Source: Streptomyces galbus (GTDB lineage Bacteria; Actinomycetota; Actinomycetes; Streptomycetales; Streptomycetaceae). Taken from it: a stretch of DNA of 64,000 nt. The position numbers and the translations under genes were made by a program. Below the pieces are notes generated by a model. It was not told the DNA's origin. It did not search any database and worked only from the letters and a program-made list of their open reading frames with translations. Within the stretch, counting starts at the first letter, position 1; each line of letters opens with the position of its first letter. The DNA lies in assembly GCF_005280195.1 (NCBI RefSeq), contig NZ_SZPR01000013.1, positions 1 through 64,000 of the forward strand, given 5' to 3'. Shown here in pieces: positions 25,399-32,811 of the stretch.

Positions 25399-25413
25399 AT
25401 TGATTCAATCAAT
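25399..25413. promoter_or_regulatory. Perfect 15-bp palindromic operator upstream of the CoA transferase gene
   Basis: ATTGATT-C-AATCAAT, very AT-rich against the local background, directly upstream of a -10-like CATAGT (25418-25423). This is the form of TetR- or MerR-family operators that control acyl-CoA metabolism. A bound repressor would block RNA polymerase. No TetR gene is present nearby, so the regulator must be encoded elsewhere. Confidence 0.65.
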
Positions 25414-25430
25414 CATGCATAGTGGCAGTC

Positions 25431-26849
25431 ATGACAGTCGTGCCTGACATCGGGACCGTCTGGAGGGAGCTGGGCGGTGACCCGGCGCTCCTCGCGCGCG
25501 TGTCCACGGTCGTGCGGCCGGGCGCCCTGCCCGCGCGGCTGCCCGTGCGGGAGCTGGCGCGCGCCTGTGTCGGCGCGTGCGCGCTCGCCGCGGCGGAGCT
25601 CGGGGCCCGCCGGGCCGGACGCGCCGACGTGCCCCGGGTGACGGTCGACGACGGTGCCGTGGCCACGGCGTTCACCGGTGAGCGGCACCTGCTCGTCGAC
25701 GGACGCGCGCCGCAGACCTTCGCCCCGCTGTCGCGGTTCTGGCGGACCGCCGACGGCTGGGTGCGCACCCACGCCAACTACCCCCACCACCGCGCCCGGT
25801 TGCTGAGTGCCCTGGGCGTCCCCGGCGATCCGGCGGCCGTGGAGTCCGCCCTGCGGGAGCGTTCCGCCCGGGAGGCGGAGGAGACCGTGTACGCCGCCGG
25901 CGGGCTGGCCGTGGCGCTGCGCACGCCCGCGGAGTGGGCCGCGCACGGCCAGGCGGCGGTCCTCGCCGGCCGGCCGCTCGTCGAGCGCGTCCGCCTGGAC
26001 ACCGCACGCGCGCGTGCGCTGCCGTCCCTCGACGGCACCGTCCTGCTGCCCGCCGCCGGACTGCGCGTGCTGGACCTGACCCGGGTCCTGGCCGGCCCGG
26101 TGGCCACCCGGACCCTCGCGCTGCTCGGCGCGGACGTGCTGCGCCTGGACGCGCCGCACCTGCCCGAACTGCCCGACCAGCACGCCGACACCGGGTTCGG
26201 GAAGCGGTCGGCGACGCTGGACCTCGCGGCCGACCGCGACCGGTTCGAGGAGCTGCTCGCGGCGGCCGACGTCGTCGTGACGGGCTACCGGCCCGGCGCG
26301 CTGGACCGCTTCGGCCTCTCCCCCGAGGCGCTGGCCGAGCGCAGACCGGGGCTGGTGGTGGCGCAGGTGTCGGCGTGGGGCGCGTACGGGCCGTGGGGCG
26401 GGCGGCGCGGCTTCGACAGCCTGGTGCAGGTCGCCACCGGCATCGCGGCCGTCGAGGGCTCACCGCAGCGCCCGGGCGCCCTGCCGGCCCAGGCCCTCGA
26501 CCACGGCACGGGGTACCTGCTGGCGGCCGCCGTCCTGCGGGCGCTGACCGAGCAGGCGTACGGCGACGCGGCGGGCCGGGGGCGGCTCGTCCGGCTGGCG
26601 CTGGCCCGGACCGGGGCGTGGCTGCAGGACGCGCGCCGCCCCGAGGACGGCACGGCGCAGGACGGCACGGCACGGGAGGGTGCCGGGGCCGCAGCGGTCC
26701 CGTACGACGGCCCCGCGCCGTGGCTCGCCGAGACCGGCAGCCCGGTGGGACGGCTGAGGCACGCCCGCCCGGCCGTGTCGTTCGCGGACGGACCGCGCGA
26801 CTGGGCGCGTCCGCCGGGCCCCTGGGGCGCGGACGCGGCGCGCTGGTGA
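25431..26849 (+). CDS. CaiB/BaiF CoA-transferase family protein
   Basis: About 472 residues. The second half has the class III CoA-transferase segments LRVLDLTRVLAGPVATRTLALLGADVLRLD (quoted in part: VLDLTRVLAGPVATR), a GYRPGALDRFGLSPEAL motif and the WGAYGPWGGRRGFDSLVQ loop. The first 190 residues look like a diverged copy of the family's C-terminal half, so the order appears permuted or duplicated. It should move CoA between acyl acids. ATG 25431 would be leaderless behind CATAGT; GTG 25422 is the other choice. Controlled by the 25399 palindrome. Monocistronic. Confidence 0.85.
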   Translation: MTVVPDIGTVWRELGGDPALLARVSTVVRPGALPARLPVRELARACVGACALAAAELGARRAGRADVPRVTVDDGAVATAFTGERHLLVDGRAPQTFAPLSRFWRTADGWVRTHANYPHHRARLLSALGVPGDPAAVESALRERSAREAEETVYAAGGLAVALRTPAEWAAHGQAAVLAGRPLVERVRLDTARARALPSLDGTVLLPAAGLRVLDLTRVLAGPVATRTLALLGADVLRLDAPHLPELPDQHADTGFGKRSATLDLAADRDRFEELLAAADVVVTGYRPGALDRFGLSPEALAERRPGLVVAQVSAWGAYGPWGGRRGFDSLVQVATGIAAVEGSPQRPGALPAQALDHGTGYLLAAAVLRALTEQAYGDAAGRGRLVRLALARTGAWLQDARRPEDGTAQDGTAREGAGAAAVPYDGPAPWLAETGSPVGRLRHARPAVSFADGPRDWARPPGPWGADAARW

Positions 26850-26892
26850 GCCGGTCGCGCACCGGGGCGGGCGGCCGGTGACGGTCGTCGCG

Positions 26893-26912
26893 GGCCGCCC
26901 ACGCGGGCGGCC
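26893..26912. terminator. Bidirectional terminator hairpin
   Basis: GGCCGCCC-ACGC-GGGCGGCC, a perfect 8-bp stem and 4-nt loop between the convergent CoA transferase and alcohol dehydrogenase genes. Confidence 0.6.
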
Positions 26913-26915
26913 GGG

Positions 26916-27959
26916 TCAGTTGGTGACGAGCACCTTGAGGGCGGTGCGCTCGTCCATCGCCTTGTAGCCGTCCGGCACGCCCTCGATGCCGACGGTCAGG
27001 TCGAACACCGGGGACGGGTCGATCGTGCCGTCCAGCACGTCGGGCAGCAGGTCCGGGATGTAGGCGCGGACCGGGGCGACCCCGCCGCGCAGGGCGACGT
27101 TGCGGTCGAACAGGACGCTCAGGTCCACGCCGGTGCTGCTGCCGTGCGGCACGCCGACGAACCCCACCGCGCCGCCGTCCCGGGCGACGCCGATCGCCGT
27201 GCGCATGGACTGCTCGGTGCCGACGGCCTCGACGACGGCGTGGGCGCCCTGGCCGCGGGTCAGCTCGCGGACGGCCTCGACGGCCGCGTCACCGCGCTCG
27301 GCGACGACGTCGGTGGCGCCGAAACGGCGCGCGATGCCGGTGCGGACCTCGTGCCGGCCGAGCGCGATGATCCGCTCGGCGCCCAGCCGCTTGGCGGCCA
27401 GCACCGCGCACAGGCCCACCGCGCCGTCCCCGACGACGGCGACCGTGGCACCGGGGCGGACGCCCGCGCCGAGCGCGGCGTGGTGGCCGGTGCCCAGGAC
27501 GTCGGAGAGGGTCAGCAGCGCGGACAGCAGGTGGTCGTCGGAGGCCGCGTCCTTGGGGAGCTGCACGAGGGTGCCGTCGGCGAAGGGCACGCGCACGGCC
27601 TCGCCCTGGCCGCCGTCGTAGCCGACGGAGCCCCAGAAGCCGCCGTGTGCGCAGGACGTCGTCAGGCCCTCGCGGCAGTAGTCGCAGACGCCGTCGGACC
27701 ACATGAAGGGCGCGACCACCAGGTCTCCGCGCCGGACCGTGCCCACCTCGGAGCCGGTCTCCTCGACCACGCCGAGGAACTCGTGCCCGATCCGCTGGCC
27801 CGGCTGCCGGGCCGCCTCGCCGCGGTACGCCCACAGGTCGCTGCCGCAGATGCAGGCGCGCAGCACCCGGACCACGGCGTCGGTCGGAAGCTGCACGACG
27901 GGCTCGGGCACGTCCTCCACGCGCATGTCGTACGGGGCGTGGATGGTGGTGGCGCGCAT
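26916..27959 (-). CDS. Zinc-dependent alcohol dehydrogenase family protein
   Basis: 347 residues, medium-chain dehydrogenase. The catalytic zinc ligands are in ACICGSD (near residue 38) and GHEFLG (near 59); the structural-zinc region CDYCREGLTTSC has three closely spaced Cys. The Rossmann motif is VVGDGAVGLCAV (near 170). It should oxidise an alcohol or reduce an aldehyde with NAD(P). ATG 27959 has AAGGA upstream. Reading upstream in the same frame would join it to the VIT gene, but only because that gene has lost its frame and stop; the two are separate genes. Confidence 0.92.
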   Translation of the reverse strand: MRATTIHAPYDMRVEDVPEPVVQLPTDAVVRVLRACICGSDLWAYRGEAARQPGQRIGHEFLGVVEETGSEVGTVRRGDLVVAPFMWSDGVCDYCREGLTTSCAHGGFWGSVGYDGGQGEAVRVPFADGTLVQLPKDAASDDHLLSALLTLSDVLGTGHHAALGAGVRPGATVAVVGDGAVGLCAVLAAKRLGAERIIALGRHEVRTGIARRFGATDVVAERGDAAVEAVRELTRGQGAHAVVEAVGTEQSMRTAIGVARDGGAVGFVGVPHGSSTGVDLSVLFDRNVALRGGVAPVRAYIPDLLPDVLDGTIDPSPVFDLTVGIEGVPDGYKAMDERTALKVLVTN

Positions 27960-28141
27960 GGGCGGGGATCCTTCTCGTGCGGGGTCGGTGCGGGGTCGGC
28001 CGACGGGGAACGGCTGCGCCCTCGGGGTGGGAGGGCGCACTTCACCGTACGCCGCGCCCGGCGCGGGCCGCGCGGCGAGGGTGAGCCCGGCAGGACCGCG
28101 GGACCGGACGGCAGCGGGGCGGCAGCGGGGAGGGCCGCGCC

Positions 28142-28162
28142 GGGCGGGCGGGACGCCCGCCC
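28142..28162 (-). terminator. Terminator after the VIT-family gene
   Basis: GGGCGGGC-GGGAC-GCCCGCCC, an 8-bp perfect stem ending 11 bp beyond the stop codon at 28174. Confidence 0.6.
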
Positions 28163-28173
28163 ACCGGGCCGTG

Positions 28174-28883
28174 TCAGACGCCGGCCGCGCCCAGCAGCGT
28201 GCCGACGGCGTAGGTGACCCCCATCGCGAGCGCACCGCCCACGACGTTGCGCACCAGCGCGCGGCCCGGGGCGCGGCGCCGAGCCGGGCGCTCGACCAGC
28301 CGGTGAGGACGAGGGCGGCCAGGACCGACCCGACCGTGACCCCGAGCCGCCACCCGGCGGGCGGCAGCACGATCGCGAGCAGCGGCAGCAGCGCGCCCAC
28401 GGTGAACGCGAGGAAGCTCGCCCAGGCCGCGTGCCAGGGGTTGGTCAGGTCGTCGGGGTCGATGCCGAGCTCCACGCGTGCGTGGGCGCGCAGGGCGTCG
28501 CGCGCGGTGAGCTGTTCCGCGGCCTCGCGGGCCACCTCGCGGCTGAGCCCGCGCTCCTGGAGGAGGTCGGCCAGCTCCTCCAGCTCCGCCTCGGGCTGGT
28601 CGCGCAGCTCCCGCCTCTCCAGGGCGAGGGCGGCCTTCTCGGAGTCCCGCTGGGTGGACACGGACACGTACTCGCCCGCCGCCATCGACATCGAGCCGGC
28701 GAGCAGTCCGGCCAGCCCCGCCGTCAGCAGCGCCGCGCGGTCGTCGGTCGCGCCGGCCACGCCGACCACCAGGCCCGCCGTGGAGACGATGCCGTCGTTG
28801 GCACCGAGGACGGCCGCGCGCAGCCAGTTCAGGCGGGCGCCGAGGGTGCCGCCGTGGGCCTCGTCGTGCATGGGTGCGTTCAC
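28174..28883 (-). pseudogene. VIT1/CCC1 transporter family gene with a -1 frameshift
   Basis: The reading frame from GTG 28883 (or ATG 28871) encodes the N-terminal four fifths of a VIT1/CCC1 iron/manganese transporter: NWLRAAVLGANDGIVSTAGL, SMAAGEYVSVSTQRDSEKAAL, a cytoplasmic helical region and WASFLAFTVGALLPLLAI. At about 28270-28281 the homology jumps to another frame, which encodes the expected last helix (RNVVGGALAMGVTYAVG, stop at 28174). One missing G in a GC run would explain it, restoring Gly-Gly-Arg-Ala-Pro-Gly. If real, translation in the first frame runs on into unrelated sequence and the final helix is lost. A sequencing or assembly error is equally possible. With the frame mended, the product is about 236 residues with five helices. 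Confidence 0.8.
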
Positions 28884-28967
28884 ACGGGGAGGATGCCACC
28901 CCCGGTGCCGGGGCGCCCGCACCGACTCCTGACGCCCGGTCCGGGCGCGCCAACGCCGGCTCAGCCG

Positions 28968-28996
28968 TTGAGAGTTGGCAGAACCGGACGTAGGCT
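28968..28996 (+). promoter_or_regulatory. Housekeeping-type promoter of the FAD oxidoreductase gene
   Basis: TTGAGA (28968-28973), exactly 17 bp, TAGGCT (28991-28996): close to the HrdB consensus and 36 bp before the ATG at 29032. Confidence 0.65.
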
Positions 28997-29031
28997 TCCG
29001 GTCGCTCGCACCGAGGAAGCGTGATCACCCC

Positions 29032-30441
29032 ATGCCCGACAGAGCCACCACCCGCCGGCCCACCGCCGTCGTCCTGGGCGCGAGCGCGGCCGGCCTGTTC
29101 GCCGCGGCCGCGCTCACCGAGTTCGCCGACGTCACGGTCGTCGAACGCGACCTGCTGCCCACGGGTCCCGGGCCCCGGCGGGGCGTCCCGCAGTCCCGCC
29201 ACGCGCACATGGTGTGGAGCGGCGGCGTCAAGGCGTTCGAGGAGCTGCTGCCGGGCGTCGTCGACGCGAGCCTCGCGCGCGGGGCGCGACTCGCGCACAT
29301 CATGGGCGACATGGTCTCCCGGGCCCCCAACGAGGTCTGGTTCCGCCGCTTCACGACGACCCACCACCGCAACCTGGTCTGCTCCCGCGAGCTGCTCGAC
29401 CAGGTCCTGCGCGACCGGGTGCTGGCCGACCCGCGCGTGACGCTCCGTCAGGGGACCACCGCGCTGGCACTGGAGGGCGACGCGGGACGGGTCACCGGTG
29501 TACGCGTGCGGGCGGGCGGCGAGGAGGGCGTCCTGGGCGCGGACCTGGTCGTCGACGCCTCCGGGCGGGGCTCGCGCGCCCCCCGGTGGCTGTCCGCCCT
29601 CGGGCTGCCGGAGGTGACCGAGCGCGAGGTCGACGCCGGGGTCGTCTACGCCACCCGGCTCTACCGTGCCCCCGAGGCCACCCGGCACCTCGCCTTCCCG
29701 ATCGTCAACGTGCAGGCCAACCCGGCGAAGGCGCCGGGCCGGGGCGGCATCGTGCTGCCGGTCGAGGACGACCGCTGGATCGTCACCCTGGCCGGCACCC
29801 GCGGCGGCCGGCCCGGCGACGACCCCGGCGCCTTCGCCGACTTCGCCCTCGCGCTCGGCGACCCGGTGATCGGCGAGCTGATCAAGGACGCCGAACCGCT
29901 CGGCGGCGTCACCACCACCCGGGCCACCGGCAACCGCCGCCGCTACTACGAGAAGGCCCCGCGCTGGCCGGACGGGTTCGTCGTCCTCGGCGACGCCGTC
30001 GCGGGCTACAACCCGGTCTACGGGCACGGCCTCACCGTCGCCGCGCAGTGCGCCCTCGCCGTGCGCGCCGTCCTGGGCGCCGCCGACGTCACCGCGCCGG
30101 GCACCGCCCGGCGGATCCAGCGCGCCGCGGCCCGGCCGGTCGCCGCCGCCTGGGACCTGGCGGTGGGTCAGGACGCCTTCTACCCCGGGGCGAGCGACAC
30201 CCCGCCCACCGCGATGGAACGTTTCCTCGCCCGGTTCGTCGACCGGGCCGTGGAGACGGGCGCCCGCAGCCCCCGGGCCCTCGGCGCGCTGCTCGACGTG
30301 ATGGGCCTGGAGAAGCCCGCGACCCGGCTGTTCTCGCCCGACCTGCTGCTCCCGATGCTGCTCGGCCCGAGGCGGCCGCACCTGACGGGCCCGCCGCTGA
30401 CCGAGGCCGAGCGCCGGGCGGCGACGCCCGGGACGCCCTGA
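29032..30441 (+). CDS. FAD-dependent oxidoreductase, halogenase/epoxidase-like
   Basis: 469 residues. The N-terminal dinucleotide site is VVLGASAAGLFAAAAL (a GxGxxG variant, residues 13-28) followed by VVERD; the second FAD motif is VVLGDAVAGYNPVYGHGLTVA near residue 320-340, with DASGRGS between. This places it among FAD monooxygenase/geranylgeranyl-reductase-like flavoproteins; PQSRHAHMVWSGG near residue 56 is typical of the actinobacterial subgroup of unknown substrate. ATG 29032 has GAGGAAG at a rather long distance. It has its own promoter and stands alone. Confidence 0.85.
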   Translation: MPDRATTRRPTAVVLGASAAGLFAAAALTEFADVTVVERDLLPTGPGPRRGVPQSRHAHMVWSGGVKAFEELLPGVVDASLARGARLAHIMGDMVSRAPNEVWFRRFTTTHHRNLVCSRELLDQVLRDRVLADPRVTLRQGTTALALEGDAGRVTGVRVRAGGEEGVLGADLVVDASGRGSRAPRWLSALGLPEVTEREVDAGVVYATRLYRAPEATRHLAFPIVNVQANPAKAPGRGGIVLPVEDDRWIVTLAGTRGGRPGDDPGAFADFALALGDPVIGELIKDAEPLGGVTTTRATGNRRRYYEKAPRWPDGFVVLGDAVAGYNPVYGHGLTVAAQCALAVRAVLGAADVTAPGTARRIQRAAARPVAAAWDLAVGQDAFYPGASDTPPTAMERFLARFVDRAVETGARSPRALGALLDVMGLEKPATRLFSPDLLLPMLLGPRRPHLTGPPLTEAERRAATPGTP

Positions 30442-30563
30442 CGGGGGCTCAGCTCCGCCGCAGGCCAGGGGGCGTGGCGTCCCCCGTGCGCGGGCCTTCG
30501 CGCGCCCCCGCGCGCCGGAGGCGGGGGTCCGGCTGTCGGTCCCGGCCCGTATCCTCAGTGACC

Positions 30564-31574
30564 ATGCTCGAAGACCGCACCGCAGTGTCCTCCCCCACCG
30601 AGTGGCCGGCCGCGTATCCCCAGGGGTACGCGGTCGTTGACGTGGAGACCACCGGCCTGGCCCGCGACGACCGGATCATCTCGGCGGCCGTGTACCGGCT
30701 GGACGCGCGCGGCGAGGTCGAGGACCACTGGTACACCACGGTCAACCCGGAGCGGGACCCGGGGCCGGTGTGGATCCACGGCCTGACGAGCGAGGCGCTG
30801 GAGGGCGCGCCCCTCTTCCAGGACATCGCCGGGGAGTTCGCGGCCCGGCTCGCGGGCCGGGTGCTCGTCGCGCACAACGCCGTCTTCGACTGGCAGATGA
30901 TCGCCCGGGAGTACGCGCGCGCCCGCTCCGAGGCCCCGGTGAAGCACCGGCTGTGCACCATCGCGCTCTCCAAGGAGCTGCGGCTGCCGCTGCCCAACCA
31001 CAAACTGGAGACGCTCGCCGCGCACTTCGGCGTCGTCCAGCAGCGGGCCCACCACGCCCTGGACGACGCGCGCGTGCTGGCGGAGGCGTTCCGGCCGAGC
31101 CTGCGGGCCGCCGCGGCGGGCGGCCTGCGCCTGCCGCTGCACGAGTGCCGGCCGCTGACGGAGTGGCAGGACCGCCCCGCGCCGCTCATCGGCCGTCAGG
31201 CGGGCGGGAGTCACGGCGGGGGGTACGGCGGCTACGGCGGTCAGCGCGGCGGGGGGTGGCGCCCGTCCCGCAAGAGGCCCGCGTGCCCCTATCCCAACCC
31301 CGGCCGCTACGAAGTAGGCAAACCGCTCAAACAGGGCATGCGGGTCGCCTTCTCGGGTGACACGTCGGTCGAGCGCGACCTGCTGGAGGACCGGGCCACC
31401 GAGGCCGGGCTCCACGTGGCGACCAGCCTGTCCCGGCTGACCAGCCTGCTCGTCACCAACGACCCCGACTCGGGCACCTCCAAGGTGGTCAAGGCCCGGC
31501 AGTACGGCACCCCGATCGTGGACGAGGCCGCCTTCGGCCAGCTCCTCGGCGACGTGGAACCGGCCGACGCGTGA
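30564..31574 (+). CDS. DEDDh 3'-5' exonuclease with C-terminal BRCT domain
   Basis: 336 residues. The exonuclease (about 18-180) has ExoI motif DVETTG, ExoII HNAVFDWQM and ExoIII HHALDDA, as in DNA polymerase III epsilon and RNase T-like enzymes. After a Gly/Tyr/Arg-rich linker (GGGYGGYGGQRGGGW, about 220-235), a BRCT-like domain follows (GMRVAFSGDTSVERDLLEDRATEAG ... TSLLVTNDP ... KARQYGTPIV; quoted in part), similar to the BRCT of NAD-dependent DNA ligase. The fusion suggests recruitment to DNA repair or replication sites. ATG 30564 follows a -10-like TATCCT (30550-30555), so the transcript is probably leaderless. Confidence 0.87.
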   Translation: MLEDRTAVSSPTEWPAAYPQGYAVVDVETTGLARDDRIISAAVYRLDARGEVEDHWYTTVNPERDPGPVWIHGLTSEALEGAPLFQDIAGEFAARLAGRVLVAHNAVFDWQMIAREYARARSEAPVKHRLCTIALSKELRLPLPNHKLETLAAHFGVVQQRAHHALDDARVLAEAFRPSLRAAAAGGLRLPLHECRPLTEWQDRPAPLIGRQAGGSHGGGYGGYGGQRGGGWRPSRKRPACPYPNPGRYEVGKPLKQGMRVAFSGDTSVERDLLEDRATEAGLHVATSLSRLTSLLVTNDPDSGTSKVVKARQYGTPIVDEAAFGQLLGDVEPADA

Positions 31575-31660
31575 CCGCCCCGGGTCCCTCCGGGTGATTG
31601 CCGCGCGACTCGCCCCGCGTCCGCTCGCCCGGCCCGCGGGGACGGCCCACCCTGTGGCGC

Positions 31661-31894
31661 ATGGCGAGATGCGAAGTATGCGGCAATGACTACGGCATGA
31701 CCTTCGAGGTGCACGCGCAGGGCGCGGTCCACGTCTTCGACTGCTTCTCCTGCGCGATCCACCGCATGGCCCCGATCTGCGAGCACTGCCGGGTCCAGAT
31801 CATCGGGCAGGGCGTCGAGGTCGACGGCCACTGGTACTGCGGCGCCCACTGCGCCCGGGCGGAGGGGAGGGCGGGGATCGTCGACCGCGTCTGA
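31661..31894 (+). CDS. Small multi-cysteine zinc-ribbon-like protein
   Basis: 77 residues with four metal-type Cys pairs: CEVC, CFSC, CEHC and CGAHC, plus conserved His (IHR, HWYC). This suggests two zinc ribbons. Similar proteins occur across actinobacteria without a proven role. The fold begins directly at ATG 31661 (MARCEVC); no ribosome site is seen, so the mRNA may be leaderless. It lies between the exonuclease and SURF1 genes in the same direction but with its own spacing of about 90 bp. Confidence 0.8.
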   Translation: MARCEVCGNDYGMTFEVHAQGAVHVFDCFSCAIHRMAPICEHCRVQIIGQGVEVDGHWYCGAHCARAEGRAGIVDRV

Positions 31895-31941
31895 GGCCCC
31901 CTGCGCGCACCACCCCACGGTCCGAGTTGTACGGTCGTGGG

Positions 31942-32733
31942 GTGTACCGCTTCCTGTTGTCCCGGCAGTGGGTGATCCTCACGCTGGTCGCCCTGCTGCT
32001 CATCCCCACGATGATCAGGCTGGGCGTGTGGCAGATGCACCGCTACGACGAGCGGTCCGCGCGCAACCAGCTCGTGTCCGACGCGCTCGACGCCGATCCG
32101 GTCCCGGTGGAGCGGCTGACCTCGCCCGGGCACACCGTCACCACCGACCAGCGGTACCGCACGGTGACCGCCACCGGCCACTTCGACACCGCGCGTGAGG
32201 AAGTCGTACGGCGCCGGGTCAACAGCGACGAGCAGGTCGGCTTCCACGTCCTGACCCCGTTCGTCCTGACGGACGGCAGCGTCGTCCTGGTCAACCGGGG
32301 CTGGATCCCCGCCGACGCGCCCAGCCAGACCGCGTTCCCGAAGGTCCCGGCGCCCCCCGGCGGCCAGGTGACCGTCACGGGGCGGCTGATGCCCGACGAG
32401 ACGACCGCGGCCAGCGGCATCAAGGACCTCAAGGGGCTGCCGGCCCGGCAGGTCATGCTGATCAACAGCGAGCAGGAGGCCCGCCGCCTCGGCGCCCGGG
32501 TGCTCGGCGGCTACCTCGCCCAGACGGCCCCGGAGCCCCGCGGAGGCACCCCGGAGCTGGTCGGCAAGCCCGGCATGGAGAACGCCGCCCTGAACTACGC
32601 CTACGCCATACAGTGGTGGCTCTTCGCCGCGTGCGTCCCCGTCGGCTGGGTGATCCTGGCCCGCCGCGAGGCGCGCGACCGGGGCGAGGCGGCGCGCACC
32701 TCCCAGGAGGAGAGCGAGCCGGCACCGGTGTGA
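31942..32733 (+). CDS. SURF1 family cytochrome oxidase biogenesis protein
   Basis: 263 residues. Two membrane helices, near the N-terminus (about 8-28, WVILTLVALLLIPTMIRLG) and C-terminus (about 218-236, WWLFAACVPVGWVILA), flank a large extracytoplasmic domain. LGVWQMHRYDERSARN, VLVNRGWIPAD, and NYAYAIQWWLFA are SURF1 hallmarks. It helps insert cofactors into the aa3 oxidase. GTG 31942 comes 6 nt after a -10-like TACGGT, so it is probably leaderless; TTG 31927 is a weaker alternative. Confidence 0.92.
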   Translation: MYRFLLSRQWVILTLVALLLIPTMIRLGVWQMHRYDERSARNQLVSDALDADPVPVERLTSPGHTVTTDQRYRTVTATGHFDTAREEVVRRRVNSDEQVGFHVLTPFVLTDGSVVLVNRGWIPADAPSQTAFPKVPAPPGGQVTVTGRLMPDETTAASGIKDLKGLPARQVMLINSEQEARRLGARVLGGYLAQTAPEPRGGTPELVGKPGMENAALNYAYAIQWWLFAACVPVGWVILARREARDRGEAARTSQEESEPAPV

Positions 32734-32811
32734 GCCGGGCCCCGCGCCCCCGTCACTCCCCCGGGCGCACCCCCTGATTGCCCCCTCGGCCCGCCGGGAA
32801 CCCGGTCCTGC

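Noticed and set aside
26916..28922. Long open frame on the minus strand that looks like a VIT transporter fused to an alcohol dehydrogenase
   Set aside because: The fusion exists only because the VIT gene lost its frame near 28275; the dehydrogenase has its own ATG at 27959 with a ribosome site, and the stretch between encodes no domain.
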